The notes under the pieces are model-generated. The model worked only from the letters and a program-made list of their open reading frames with translations, had not been told where the DNA came from and did not search any database. A stretch of 32,902 nt of DNA from DATBDE01 sp045805605. GTDB lineage: Bacteria > Actinomycetota > Thermoleophilia > Solirubrobacterales > Solirubrobacteraceae. Shown here piece after piece: positions 8,019 through 14,977 of this stretch (positions are counted from its first letter, which is position 1; every line of letters starts with the position of its first letter). Where the stretch lies: NCBI GenBank assembly GCA_045805605.1, contig JBJMKX010000095.1, forward strand, positions 1-32,902, read 5' to 3'. A program made the position numbers and the translations under genes.

Positions 8019-9392
8019 ATGCCCCGTCTTGCCCTGATAGGAACGCTAGCCGTCGCATCAACGGCTGCGCCCGCCCCGGCGTTTGCCGCCGATCGCGTGT
8101 GGATCGAGGGCCACGGGTTCGGCCACGGGATCGGACTCTCGCAGGAGGGCGCGCGCGGGTTCGCCGCCCACGGCTTCGACTACCGCCGGATCCTCGGCCA
8201 CTACTACCGCGGGACCGCCGTCGGGCGGCTCGCGAGCGGGCGCTCGGTGCGGGTCCTGCTGAGCTCGGGCGGCCCGGCGGCGTTCAGCGGGGCGAGCGAC
8301 GTCGGCGGTGTGCGGCTGGAGCCCGGTCGCACCTACACCGCGGTGGCGCTGCCGGGCGGGCGGCTGGAGGTGCGGCTCGGCGGCCGGGCCGTGGCGCGGG
8401 GGCCCTCGCCGCTGCGGGTGCGCGGTGCCGGGCCTTTGAACGTGGGCGGCGGGACCTACCGCGGCGTCCTCGATCTGGGCGCGGTGCCGGGCGGCGTTCA
8501 GGTCGTCAACGAGCTGGGACTGGAGGACTACGTGCGCGGGGTGGTGTCGGCGGAGAGCCCGGCGTCGTGGCCGATCGAGGCGCTGAAGGCCCAGGCGGTC
8601 GCGGCGCGCGGCTACGCGGCGACCACCTCGCACGGCGGGGGCTTCGACCAGTACGCCGACACCCGCTCGCAGGTCTACCGGGGGGTGGCGGCCGAGACGG
8701 CCCGCACCGACGCCGCGGTGCGCGCCACGCGGGGCGAGGTCGTGACGTACCACGGCCGCGCCGTGACCACCTACTTCTTCTCGACGTCGGGCGGCCATAC
8801 CGAGAACGTCGAGGACTCGTTCGTGGGCGCCGAGCCCAAGCCGTGGCTGCGCGGCGTGCCGGATCCCTACGAGGGACGGGCGCCGTTGCATACGTGGCGG
8901 CGCGGGCCGTTCGCGCGCTCGCAGCTGAGCGCGAAGCTGGGCGACCGGGTCAAGGGCTCGTTCGCGCGCGTGGCGGTCACGGAGCGGGGCGCGTCGCCGC
9001 GGATCGTCCATGCGGTCGTGATCGGCACTCGCGGACGAACGCGGGTGACCGGGCCCGAGCTCAAGGCGCGGCTGGGGCTGCCCGACACGTGGGCGAGCTT
9101 CGTCGACGTGTCGACCGAACCGGCGGCGGGGGCATCGCTGATCGCGGCGGTCGGGCTGGGCGCGGGCGTGCGCGCCTCCGCCGACGCGGCGCGGGCGGTG
9201 CGCGGCTCCGTGGCGGGCGGCCGGCGCGGCGCGCGGCTCGCGGTGCAGGCACGAGGGCGGCATGGCCGCTGGCGCACCGTAACGACGACGCGCCTGAGCG
9301 CTGGCGGCAACTACGCGGCGGTGGTGCCGCGGGCGGGGACGTACCGCGTCCGCTACCACGGGCTGGACGGCCCGCCGGTGCACGTGCGGTGA
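8019..9392 (+). CDS. SpoIID/LytB domain protein, secreted
   Basis: A 457-aa exported protein with signal peptide cleavage near AFA-ADR (residues 21-26). The SpoIID core is at about 160-300, with LEDYVRGVVSAE (catalytic-type Glu179) followed by WPIEALKAQAVAARGYA. SpoIID of Bacillus is a lytic transglycosylase acting on denuded glycan; LytB-like members enhance autolysin activity. The GHGFGHGIGLSQEGA motif, which in the Firmicute proteins closes the domain, is here at the N-terminus of the mature protein (residues 31-45), followed by YRRILGHYYRGT. The C-terminal ~90 residues form a repetitive beta-rich tail with no family I recognise. No sporulation genes are nearby, so a vegetative wall-remodelling role is likelier. 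Confidence 0.85.
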   Translation: MPRLALIGTLAVASTAAPAPAFAADRVWIEGHGFGHGIGLSQEGARGFAAHGFDYRRILGHYYRGTAVGRLASGRSVRVLLSSGGPAAFSGASDVGGVRLEPGRTYTAVALPGGRLEVRLGGRAVARGPSPLRVRGAGPLNVGGGTYRGVLDLGAVPGGVQVVNELGLEDYVRGVVSAESPASWPIEALKAQAVAARGYAATTSHGGGFDQYADTRSQVYRGVAAETARTDAAVRATRGEVVTYHGRAVTTYFFSTSGGHTENVEDSFVGAEPKPWLRGVPDPYEGRAPLHTWRRGPFARSQLSAKLGDRVKGSFARVAVTERGASPRIVHAVVIGTRGRTRVTGPELKARLGLPDTWASFVDVSTEPAAGASLIAAVGLGAGVRASADAARAVRGSVAGGRRGARLAVQARGRHGRWRTVTTTRLSAGGNYAAVVPRAGTYRVRYHGLDGPPVHVR

Positions 9393-9416
9393 CCACCGCG
9401 CGCACCAAACACTCGC

Positions 9417-9461
9417 CGAGTGTCGACTCCGTCAGCCTCAGGCTGACCAATTCGACACTCG
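9417..9461. repeat. 45-nt nested palindrome, copy 2
   Basis: Outer arms are CGAGTGTCGACT and ATTCGACACTCG (one mismatch). Inner arms are GTCAGCC and GGCTGAC (perfect), loop TCA. It lies between the convergent SpoIID and NHL genes in a 117-nt gap. An extra ACACTCG at 9409-9415 can pair with the left arm (CGAGTGT at 9417-9423), giving an alternative hairpin. Confidence 0.9.
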
Positions 9462-9509
9462 ATGATTCGGCGGACGGTCACGCGCCTCAGCCCCGCTTCG
9501 CCTTGCCGC

Positions 9510-10610
9510 TCAGGCGAGGCGCAGCACGCGCACCCGGTTGTTGCCCGGATCGGTGACCAGCAGCCTTCCCGGGCCTGCGATCGCAAGCCCCGACGGCCAG
9601 GCGAGGTTGGCGGCCCTCGCCAGGCCGGCCTCGCCGGTGAAGCCCGGCCGCGGATTGCCGCCGGCAACCGTCGTCACGCGACCGTCGCGCAGTTCGCGCA
9701 CGGCGTTGTCGAGGACATCGACCACGTAGAGGTCGTCGCCCGCCGCGGCGAGGTGGCCGGGCACCCCGATCCACGCGGTGCCCGGGTCGACGTCCCCGCG
9801 CGCGTCGATTCCCCGCGCGGCGTCGTCGGGGACCGGGGCGGGCGTCGTGAACGCCGCCGCCGCGCCGAGGCAGTATCCCGGGTCGCCCGATCCGGCGATG
9901 GTGTCGATGCGGCCGGCCGCGTCGACGAAGCGGACCCGGCAGTTGGACCCGTCGGCGATCGCGATGCCGTCCCGGTACGCAACGGCGTCGGCCGGCGCGG
10001 AAAGCTCGGCATCGGTGGCCTTGTCGCCGTCGCCCGCGAAGCCCTTCCTCCCGCTGCCCGCGACCGGCGTGACGCGGCCGTCGCGGTAGAGCAGGACCTG
10101 CTGGGCGCCGGCGTCGCTGACCAGCAGCCCGCCGTCGCGGCCCGGCTGGACCGAGACCGGCTCGCGCAGCCCGTCGGCCGGGCTGGCGACCGTGCGCATG
10201 TGGCCGTCGCCGTCGACCACGCGCAGCTTGTGGTTGAACGTGTCGGCGACCGCGTACCCGCCGCCCGGCAGAGCAAGGACGCCGTGCGGCAGGCTGAGGC
10301 ACAGGTCCCAGGCCATGCCGTCGTCGCCGCAGTCGCCCTGCCGGCCGTTGCCCGCGACGGTGTCTATGCGCCCGTGGTCATCGACGTAACGGATGCGCTG
10401 GTTGGACGAGTCGGCGATGTAGAAGCCGCCGTGCGCGTCAGCCGAGACCTGGGCCGGCCGCGCGAGCCGCGCCTGCGTCGCCGGTCCGCCGTCGCCGGCG
10501 AAGCGGGGATCGCCCGGGAACCCCGGCCCGCTGCCGGCGACGGTCTGCACGCCCCCGATCGGGACGAGCCCGGACGCGGCGACGAGCATGACCGTGATGA
10601 GCAGGGTCAC
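9510..10610 (-). CDS. exported NHL-repeat beta-propeller protein
   Basis: A 366-aa protein with a short N-terminal hydrophobic signal (VTLLITVMLVAASGLV) and tandem NHL-type blades of the pattern 'TVAGxGxxGxxGDGGPAxxAxLxxPxxVxxxxxGxxYIADSxNxRIRxVD'. Clear blades begin with VQTVAGSGPGFPG, IDTVAGNGRQGDC, VTPVAGSGRKGFAGDGDKA, IDTIAGSGDPGYC and VTTVAGGNPRPGFTGEAGLA. The propeller should be extracellular or lipid-side. The family includes protein- and carbohydrate-binding members, and function is not predictable from sequence. GTG start at 10610 has only a weak ribosome site; an in-frame ATG follows seven codons later. It shares no operon overlap with its neighbours. Confidence 0.85.
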   Translation of the reverse strand: MTLLITVMLVAASGLVPIGGVQTVAGSGPGFPGDPRFAGDGGPATQARLARPAQVSADAHGGFYIADSSNQRIRYVDDHGRIDTVAGNGRQGDCGDDGMAWDLCLSLPHGVLALPGGGYAVADTFNHKLRVVDGDGHMRTVASPADGLREPVSVQPGRDGGLLVSDAGAQQVLLYRDGRVTPVAGSGRKGFAGDGDKATDAELSAPADAVAYRDGIAIADGSNCRVRFVDAAGRIDTIAGSGDPGYCLGAAAAFTTPAPVPDDAARGIDARGDVDPGTAWIGVPGHLAAAGDDLYVVDVLDNAVRELRDGRVTTVAGGNPRPGFTGEAGLARAANLAWPSGLAIAGPGRLLVTDPGNNRVRVLRLA

Positions 10611-10661
10611 GCCTGGTTGATGCCCGCACGGTCAAGGCGCCAGTCCACACGCGCTTGCCCG

Positions 10662-10697
10662 CGCGGCGACCGGCTCGCTACGCGGTGACCGGCTCGC
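10662..10697. repeat. short tandem duplication at the 3' end of the hydrolase gene
   Basis: Two 17-nt units (10662-10678 and 10681-10697), CGCGGCGACCGGCTCGC and CGCGGTGACCGGCTCGC, differ by one base at a 19-nt period and span the hydrolase stop codon. The rest of the gap 10611-10677 shows nothing notable. Confidence 0.7.
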
Positions 10698-11526
10698 GCA
10701 CGAACTCCTTGATCAGGGCACCGAGGCGCGCGGGCTGGTCCTCGGACACGAAGGTTCGGCTCGGGCGGATCTCCTCGAAGCGGCCGTTCGGGAACAGCGT
10801 GGCCAGGCGCCGACCGTCGTCGGCCGAGAAGAACTTGTCGTCCATCCCCCATGCGACCAGCACGGGCTTCATGAATTCGCCGAACCGCTCGGCCGCAGCA
10901 AGCGTGACCTCGGGGCTCATGCCCTTGAGCACCTTGATCGCGTCGCGGCGGACGCCCGGGTCGTCGAGCACGGGGCGCACCCATGCCTCGGTGACGTCGT
11001 CGGGGATCCGGCCGTGGCTGAGCAGCCCGTAGGCCATCGGCGCCTGGCGCATCGCCGCCGAGCGCATCGGCGCCATCAGCGCCTTCAGGCCGCCGGGAGC
11101 CTTCGCTGCAACGACCATCGGCTTGAACGCCGCGGGCGGGAAGTGCTCGAAGGCATCGCAGTTCGTGAGCACGAGGCGGCCGACCCGCTCGGGCCGTTCG
11201 GTGACCAGCACCTGGCAGATCGCGCCGCCGGTGTCGTTGCCGACGACGACGGCGTCGGTGAGCTCGAGCGTCTCGAGGAACTCGGCGATCAAGTGGGCGA
11301 CGCCGCGCGGCGACGTGTCCGCGTCGGGCTTCATCGCGGTCGTGTGCGAGCCGAGCGGCCAGTCGGGGGCAATCACCCGCCCGATGCCCTGGAGCTGGGG
11401 AGTCACCTTCCGCCACAGGAGTCGGTTGGCGAGCAGCCCGTGGACGAACAAGATCGGAGTGCCGCTGCCGGCCTCGTGGTAGCGAATGGTGCCGGCGGAC
11501 AGGGTGACCTCGTGGTTGGCATCCAT
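10678..11526 (-). CDS. alpha/beta hydrolase with Asp nucleophile (haloalkane dehalogenase/epoxide hydrolase-like)
   Basis: A 282-aa single-domain alpha/beta hydrolase. The oxyanion segment is FVHGLLANRLLWRKV (about 27-41). The nucleophile elbow is VGNDTGG with Asp98 rather than Ser, as in dehalogenases and epoxide hydrolases. Asp in WGMDDKFF is a plausible acid. The position where the catalytic His is expected, near the C-terminus before SEDQP, reads SRTF (Thr258), so a His is not evident. Dehalogenases also carry Trp after the nucleophile; here it is Thr. Hydrolysis of an ester, epoxide or C-halogen bond therefore cannot be assumed. ATG at 11526 is preceded by AGGAG with 9-nt spacing. It is divergent from a TetR gene, its likely regulator. 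Confidence 0.8.
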   Translation of the reverse strand: MDANHEVTLSAGTIRYHEAGSGTPILFVHGLLANRLLWRKVTPQLQGIGRVIAPDWPLGSHTTAMKPDADTSPRGVAHLIAEFLETLELTDAVVVGNDTGGAICQVLVTERPERVGRLVLTNCDAFEHFPPAAFKPMVVAAKAPGGLKALMAPMRSAAMRQAPMAYGLLSHGRIPDDVTEAWVRPVLDDPGVRRDAIKVLKGMSPEVTLAAAERFGEFMKPVLVAWGMDDKFFSADDGRRLATLFPNGRFEEIRPSRTFVSEDQPARLGALIKEFVREPVTA

Positions 11527-11554
11527 CAGTGAAATCTCCTAAGCTCGTCGTAAC

Positions 11555-11586
11555 GCATACAGACTGCACGCATGATGCATACAGAC
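11555..11586. promoter_or_regulatory. candidate TetR operator: paired GCATACAGAC sites
   Basis: GCATACAGAC occurs at 11555-11564 and 11577-11586, a 22-bp period that puts both on the same DNA face. They lie in the 45-bp gap between the divergent hydrolase and TetR genes and in the first codons of the TetR gene. Repressor binding here would block both promoters. No perfect dyad is visible, so this is a suggestion. Confidence 0.4.
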
Positions 11587-12219
11587 AGTACGGATGTCAA
11601 ATCGCAGCCGGGGTCGGCCTCGGCGGGCCGACCACCCTCCAAGAAATCGGCCCAATCGGAGGCCACGCAACGCAAGCTTCTGCGCGCCGCGCGCCGTCTC
11701 TTCGCCAAGCACGGCTACGCCAAGGTCGGCACCGAGGAGATCGTCCGGGCGGCGGGCGTCACCCGAGGTGCGCTCTACCACCAGTTCGCGGACAAGCGCG
11801 AGCTGTTCGCCGCGGTCTTCGAGGAGACCGAGGCCGAGCTGATTGCCGAGTCGGCGCGGCGCGCCGCCGATGCCAAGGACCCCGTCGAGGCCCTGCGGGG
11901 CGGCTTCCTCGGCTGGCTCGATGCCTGCTCGGAGCCCGGCACGCAGCGCATCGTCCTCGTCGATGCGCCGGCGGTCCTCGGCTGGGAGGAGTGGCGGGCG
12001 ATCGGCGAGCGCCTCGGCCTGGGCGTCACCATGGCGGCGCTGCAGGCGGGCATGGACGCCGGCGCACTGGCGCCTCAGCCGGTGCGCCCGCTCGCCCACG
12101 TGGTCGTCGGCGCGATCGACGAGGCGGCGCTGTACATCGCGCGCGCCGAAGACCAGGAGACGGCGCGGGTCGAGATGACGCAGATCATCGACCGCCTGGT
12201 CGACTCGCTGCGCGCCTAG
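11572..12219 (+). CDS. TetR/AcrR-family transcriptional regulator
   Basis: A 215-aa repressor-type protein. After a ~28-residue polar N-terminal tail, the TetR helix-turn-helix domain spans about 29-80: TQRKLLRAARRLFAKHGY, then VGTEEIVRAAGVTRGALYHQ, then FADKRELFAAVFEE, an almost canonical match. The C-terminal two thirds are helical and would form the ligand-binding and dimerisation domain; the ligand is unknown. Two adjacent ATG codons (11572, 11575) are possible starts and no later canonical start precedes the DNA-binding domain. The gene is divergent from the alpha/beta hydrolase gene, with paired 10-bp sites between and within the first codons, which suggests local control of the hydrolase and autoregulation. 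Confidence 0.9.
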   Translation: MMHTDSTDVKSQPGSASAGRPPSKKSAQSEATQRKLLRAARRLFAKHGYAKVGTEEIVRAAGVTRGALYHQFADKRELFAAVFEETEAELIAESARRAADAKDPVEALRGGFLGWLDACSEPGTQRIVLVDAPAVLGWEEWRAIGERLGLGVTMAALQAGMDAGALAPQPVRPLAHVVVGAIDEAALYIARAEDQETARVEMTQIIDRLVDSLRA

Positions 12220-12222
12220 ACT
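12217..12222 (+). promoter_or_regulatory. -10-like hexamer TAGACT, leaderless type
   Basis: TAGACT ends 7 nt before the GTG at 12230. Its first three bases are the TetR stop codon, so the small zinc-ribbon gene may have its own promoter inside the end of its neighbour. Confidence 0.45.
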
Positions 12223-12229
12223 CCGACGG

Positions 12230-12466
12230 GTGGGCGAGCGGGCAAAGATCGGCTACGAGGAGGAGCGTCACGCGACGCGGACCAAACGCGTTGCCAGCGG
12301 GACACTGGCGTGCGCGCGTTGCGACGCCCCGGTGGCCCTGTCCGGCTCGATCGGCCTGACCGCCCGGCTTCAGTGCCCGTTCTGCGCCCACGAGGCGCCG
12401 GTGCGCGACTTCCTCTCGCTGGCGGCGCCGACGCGCCCGACGCGCGTGGCGGTCGTGATCCGTTAG
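12230..12466 (+). CDS. small zinc-ribbon protein, unknown function
   Basis: A 78-aa protein with GTG start. Two CxxC knuckles, CARC (residues 28-31) and CPFC (49-52), separated by 17 residues, would bind one zinc ion as a ribbon. The N-terminal third is charged (KIGYEEERHATRTKR). Such ribbons are found in DNA-, RNA- or protein-binding small proteins, and nothing narrows this further. The start is supported by TAGACT 7 nt upstream. It ends 2 nt from the end of the convergent MaoC-like gene. I do not recognise a named family. Confidence 0.7.
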   Translation: MGERAKIGYEEERHATRTKRVASGTLACARCDAPVALSGSIGLTARLQCPFCAHEAPVRDFLSLAAPTRPTRVAVVIR

Positions 12467-12468
12467 AG

Positions 12469-12921
12469 CTAGACGTACACCCGCGACAGCGACTCGGCGA
12501 CGCACACCGGCTTCTCGCCGCCCTCGCGCTCGAAGGTCAGCCCGGCCGTGATCTGTGCTCCGCCGGGGATCTCCTCCACCTTGGCCAGCTTCATGCGCAT
12601 GCGGACCTTGTCGCCGACCGGCATCGGCGCCGGGAAGCGCACGCGGTTGCAGCCGTAGTTGACGCCGAACGAGAAGCCTTCGTAGGTCACGAGCGTGTAG
12701 GCAAAGCGCGGCGCCAGCGAGAGCGTGTAGTAGCCGTGGGCGATCGTCCCGCCGAACGGCGTCTGCTTCGCGCGCTCGGGGTCGGTGTGGATGAAGTAGT
12801 GGTCGCCGGTGACGTGGGCGAACGTGTCGATGTCGTTCTGGGTCACGAGATGCCACTCGGAGACCCCGATCTCCTCGCCCTCGTGGGACTTGGCCCCGTC
12901 GATGGTGCTGATCGTGAGCAT
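12469..12921 (-). CDS. MaoC-like (R)-specific enoyl-CoA hydratase
   Basis: A 150-aa hot-dog-fold protein of the MaoC/hydratase-2 family. The active-site pair and signature are present: TGDHYFIHTDPERAK (Asp40, His45) followed by PFGGTIAHGYYTLSLAP (55-71). Members hydrate trans-2-enoyl-CoA to (R)-3-hydroxyacyl-CoA in fatty acid oxidation or polyester supply; NodN-like members have the same look. Length is typical for the single-domain type. No other beta-oxidation gene is adjacent. The ATG at 12921 is preceded by TAGGGT 8 nt upstream on the minus strand. Its start lies 19 nt from the GTG of the divergent exonuclease gene. Confidence 0.88.
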   Translation of the reverse strand: MLTISTIDGAKSHEGEEIGVSEWHLVTQNDIDTFAHVTGDHYFIHTDPERAKQTPFGGTIAHGYYTLSLAPRFAYTLVTYEGFSFGVNYGCNRVRFPAPMPVGDKVRMRMKLAKVEEIPGGAQITAGLTFEREGGEKPVCVAESLSRVYV

Positions 12922-12929
12922 GGCGTGGC

Positions 12930-12935
12930 ACCCTA
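12930..12935 (-). promoter_or_regulatory. -10-like hexamer TAGGGT (minus strand) for the MaoC-like gene
   Basis: On the minus strand TAGGGT ends 8 nt before the ATG at 12921, again implying a leaderless or near-leaderless transcript. Confidence 0.5.
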
Positions 12936-12940
12936 CCCCG

Positions 12941-13813
12941 GTGCCACCGCTCCTCGTCTTCGACGCCCCCTCGCTGCTCTACCGCGCGTTCTACGCGCTG
13001 CCCGACTCGATCACCGACCCGAGCAAGCAGCATCCGGTCAACGCGCTGCTCGGGTCGGTCAACCTCGTGCTGTACGAGTGGGAGGCTCACCGGCCGCGCG
13101 CCGTCGTCGCCTGCTTCGGCCCCGACGCCGCCCCTTATCGCACCGAGCTCTACCCGCGCTACCACGCCGACCGCCCGCCCATGCCCGATGGCCTCGTCTG
13201 GCAATGGGAGCGCGCGTACGACTTCTACGAGATGTTCGGCTGGACGGTCGCCCGCGACGAGACCGTCGAGGCCGACGACCTGCTCGGCTCCTACGCTCAG
13301 GCCGAGGTCGACGCCGGCGGCGAGGCGCTCATCTTCACCGGTGACCGCGACATGTACCAATGCGTCGGGGACCGCGTGAAGGTGCTGTTCGTCAAGACGG
13401 GACAGGGGCGGGGGGCGGAGGAGGTCGACGAAGCAGAGGTGCGCAAGCGTTACGGGATCGCGCCCGAGCAGGTGCCCGACTTCATCGCCCTGCGCGGCGA
13501 TCCCTCGGACGGGCTGCCGGGCGCCAGGGGCATCGGTCCGAAGACGGCCGGCGAGCTGCTGCGCGAGTACGGGTCGCTCGAGGGCGCGATCGAGGTGGCG
13601 CAGAAGGTGACGGGCCCCCTGCGCCCGCGCGTCGGCGCCGCCCTGCGCGACCAGGCCGCCGAGCTGCGCAGCTTCCGCGAGATCGCGAGGCTGCGGACGA
13701 TCGACGTCAAGCCTCCGCCCGATGCGCCGCTGCAAGCGGACCGCGCGGCGGCCGCCGCCCGCGAGCTCGGCATGAACCGCCTTGCCGAACGCGTGGAGAA
13801 GCTGGCCGAGTAG
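12941..13813 (+). CDS. 5'-3' exonuclease (PolI N-terminal/FEN domain protein)
   Basis: A stand-alone 290-aa 5'-3' exonuclease with no polymerase domain. Metal-binding acidic residues are visible in LLVFDAPS (Asp8), VEADDLLGS (Glu110, Asp112, Asp113), FTGDRDMYQ (Asp135, Asp137) and RGDPSDGLPG (Asp187, Asp190). GARGIGPKTA (194-203) is the helix-hairpin-helix (H3TH) DNA-binding motif. Family members remove RNA primers and flaps. The GTG at 12941 gives the family-typical start (VPPLLVFDAPSLLYRAFYAL); an in-frame ATG at 12920 would add seven residues and overlap the divergent MaoC-like start. Followed by a 45-nt palindrome and the convergent ychF. Confidence 0.88.
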   Translation: MPPLLVFDAPSLLYRAFYALPDSITDPSKQHPVNALLGSVNLVLYEWEAHRPRAVVACFGPDAAPYRTELYPRYHADRPPMPDGLVWQWERAYDFYEMFGWTVARDETVEADDLLGSYAQAEVDAGGEALIFTGDRDMYQCVGDRVKVLFVKTGQGRGAEEVDEAEVRKRYGIAPEQVPDFIALRGDPSDGLPGARGIGPKTAGELLREYGSLEGAIEVAQKVTGPLRPRVGAALRDQAAELRSFREIARLRTIDVKPPPDAPLQADRAAAAARELGMNRLAERVEKLAE

Positions 13814-13836
13814 CGAGCGAGGCACCGGCCCAGCAC

Positions 13837-13881
13837 CGAGTGTCGACTGAGTCAGCCTGAGGCTGACGGAGTCGACACTCG
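13837..13881. repeat. 45-nt nested palindrome, copy 3 (most perfect)
   Basis: Outer arms CGAGTGTCGACT (13837-13848) and AGTCGACACTCG (13870-13881) are perfectly complementary. Inner arms GTCAGCC (13851-13857) and GGCTGAC (13861-13867) are also perfect, with a TGA loop and a GA/GG internal loop. It lies between the convergent exonuclease and ychF genes. Confidence 0.92.
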
Positions 13882-13897
13882 CCGGCCGCCCGCGTCG

Positions 13898-14977
13898 TTA
13901 CCGCGTGAAGCGGATGTGGACCACGTCGCCGTCGGCGACCACGTAGTCGCGGCCCTCGATGCGCAGGGTGCCACGCTCGCGGGCGGCGGCGTAGCCGCCC
14001 GCGTCGACCAGCTCGTCCCATGCCACCACCTCCGCCCGCACGAAACCACGCTGCATGTCGGTGTGGACCACCCCGGCGGCATGCCAGGCGGTCAGGCCCC
14101 GCCTCAGGTGCCTCGACTGCGCCGGCTTGTCCGCGTCGGCGGTGAAGAAGGCGATGAGGTCGAGCAGGGCGAAGGCGCCGCGGATCACGCGGGTCAGGCC
14201 CGGCTCGCCCGCGCCGAGCTCGGCGCGCATGGCCTCCGCCTCGTTGGGGTCTAGCGCCGCGAGCTCGGCCTCGATCCGCGCCGAGACCGCCACGACGCCC
14301 GCGCCCACCGTCCGCGCATGCTCGGCCAGCGCGGCCGACACCTCCTCGGTGCCCTCGTCGACGTTGGCCACGATCAGCACCGGCTTGGCGGTCAGTGGGC
14401 TCAGGCGCCGCAGCGCTCCGGGCGCCTCGTCGGGCTCGGGCACGGTGCGCACCGGCCGCCCGGCCTGCAGCGCCTCGACCACCGCCCGCAGCCATGCCTC
14501 CTCGGCCGCCGCAACCTTATCGCCGCCGCGCGCCTGCTTGACCACGCGTTCGAGCCGGCGCTCGGCCTGCTCGAGGTCGGCGTAGAGAAGCTCGGCCTCG
14601 ACCACCTCGGCGTCGGCGACGGGATCGACGACGCCGTCGGGATGCACGACCCGCTCGTCGCCGTGCGCGCGCACCACGTGGACGATCGCGTCGGTCTCGC
14701 GGATGTGGGACAGGAACTGGTTGCCGAGGCCCTCGCCGGCATGGGCGCCGCGGACCAGCCCGGCGATGTCGTGGAAGAGGATCGTGTCGGGGAGGATCTC
14801 GGACGCGCCGATGACCTCGGCCACCCGGTCGAGCCGCTCGTCGGCCACTGGCACCACGGCGACGTTCGGCTCGATGGTCGTAAACGGATAGTTCGCGATC
14901 TCGGCCTCGGCCCGGGTGAGCGCCGAGAACAGGGTCGACTTGCCCGCGTTCGGAAGCCCGACGATGCCGACTCTCAT
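13898..14977 (-). CDS. ychF: redox-sensitive ribosome-associated ATPase YchF (OLA1)
   Basis: A 359-aa P-loop protein of the Obg-like family. P-loop GLPNAGKST (7-15), switch motif NYPFTTIEPN, HDIAGLVRGAHAGEGLGNQFL and NVDE in place of the NKxD of true GTPases match YchF/OLA1, which prefers ATP. The C-terminal TGS domain ends with AGVVHTDMQRGFVRAEV and VADGDVVHIRFTR, the usual YchF end. It acts in the cytosol with ribosomes and the stress response. Length is close to the typical 363 aa. Its ATG overlaps the stop of the upstream PAP2 gene by 4 bp (ATGA), so it is the last gene of the minus-strand run. Confidence 0.96.
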   Translation of the reverse strand: MRVGIVGLPNAGKSTLFSALTRAEAEIANYPFTTIEPNVAVVPVADERLDRVAEVIGASEILPDTILFHDIAGLVRGAHAGEGLGNQFLSHIRETDAIVHVVRAHGDERVVHPDGVVDPVADAEVVEAELLYADLEQAERRLERVVKQARGGDKVAAAEEAWLRAVVEALQAGRPVRTVPEPDEAPGALRRLSPLTAKPVLIVANVDEGTEEVSAALAEHARTVGAGVVAVSARIEAELAALDPNEAEAMRAELGAGEPGLTRVIRGAFALLDLIAFFTADADKPAQSRHLRRGLTAWHAAGVVHTDMQRGFVRAEVVAWDELVDAGGYAAARERGTLRIEGRDYVVADGDVVHIRFTR

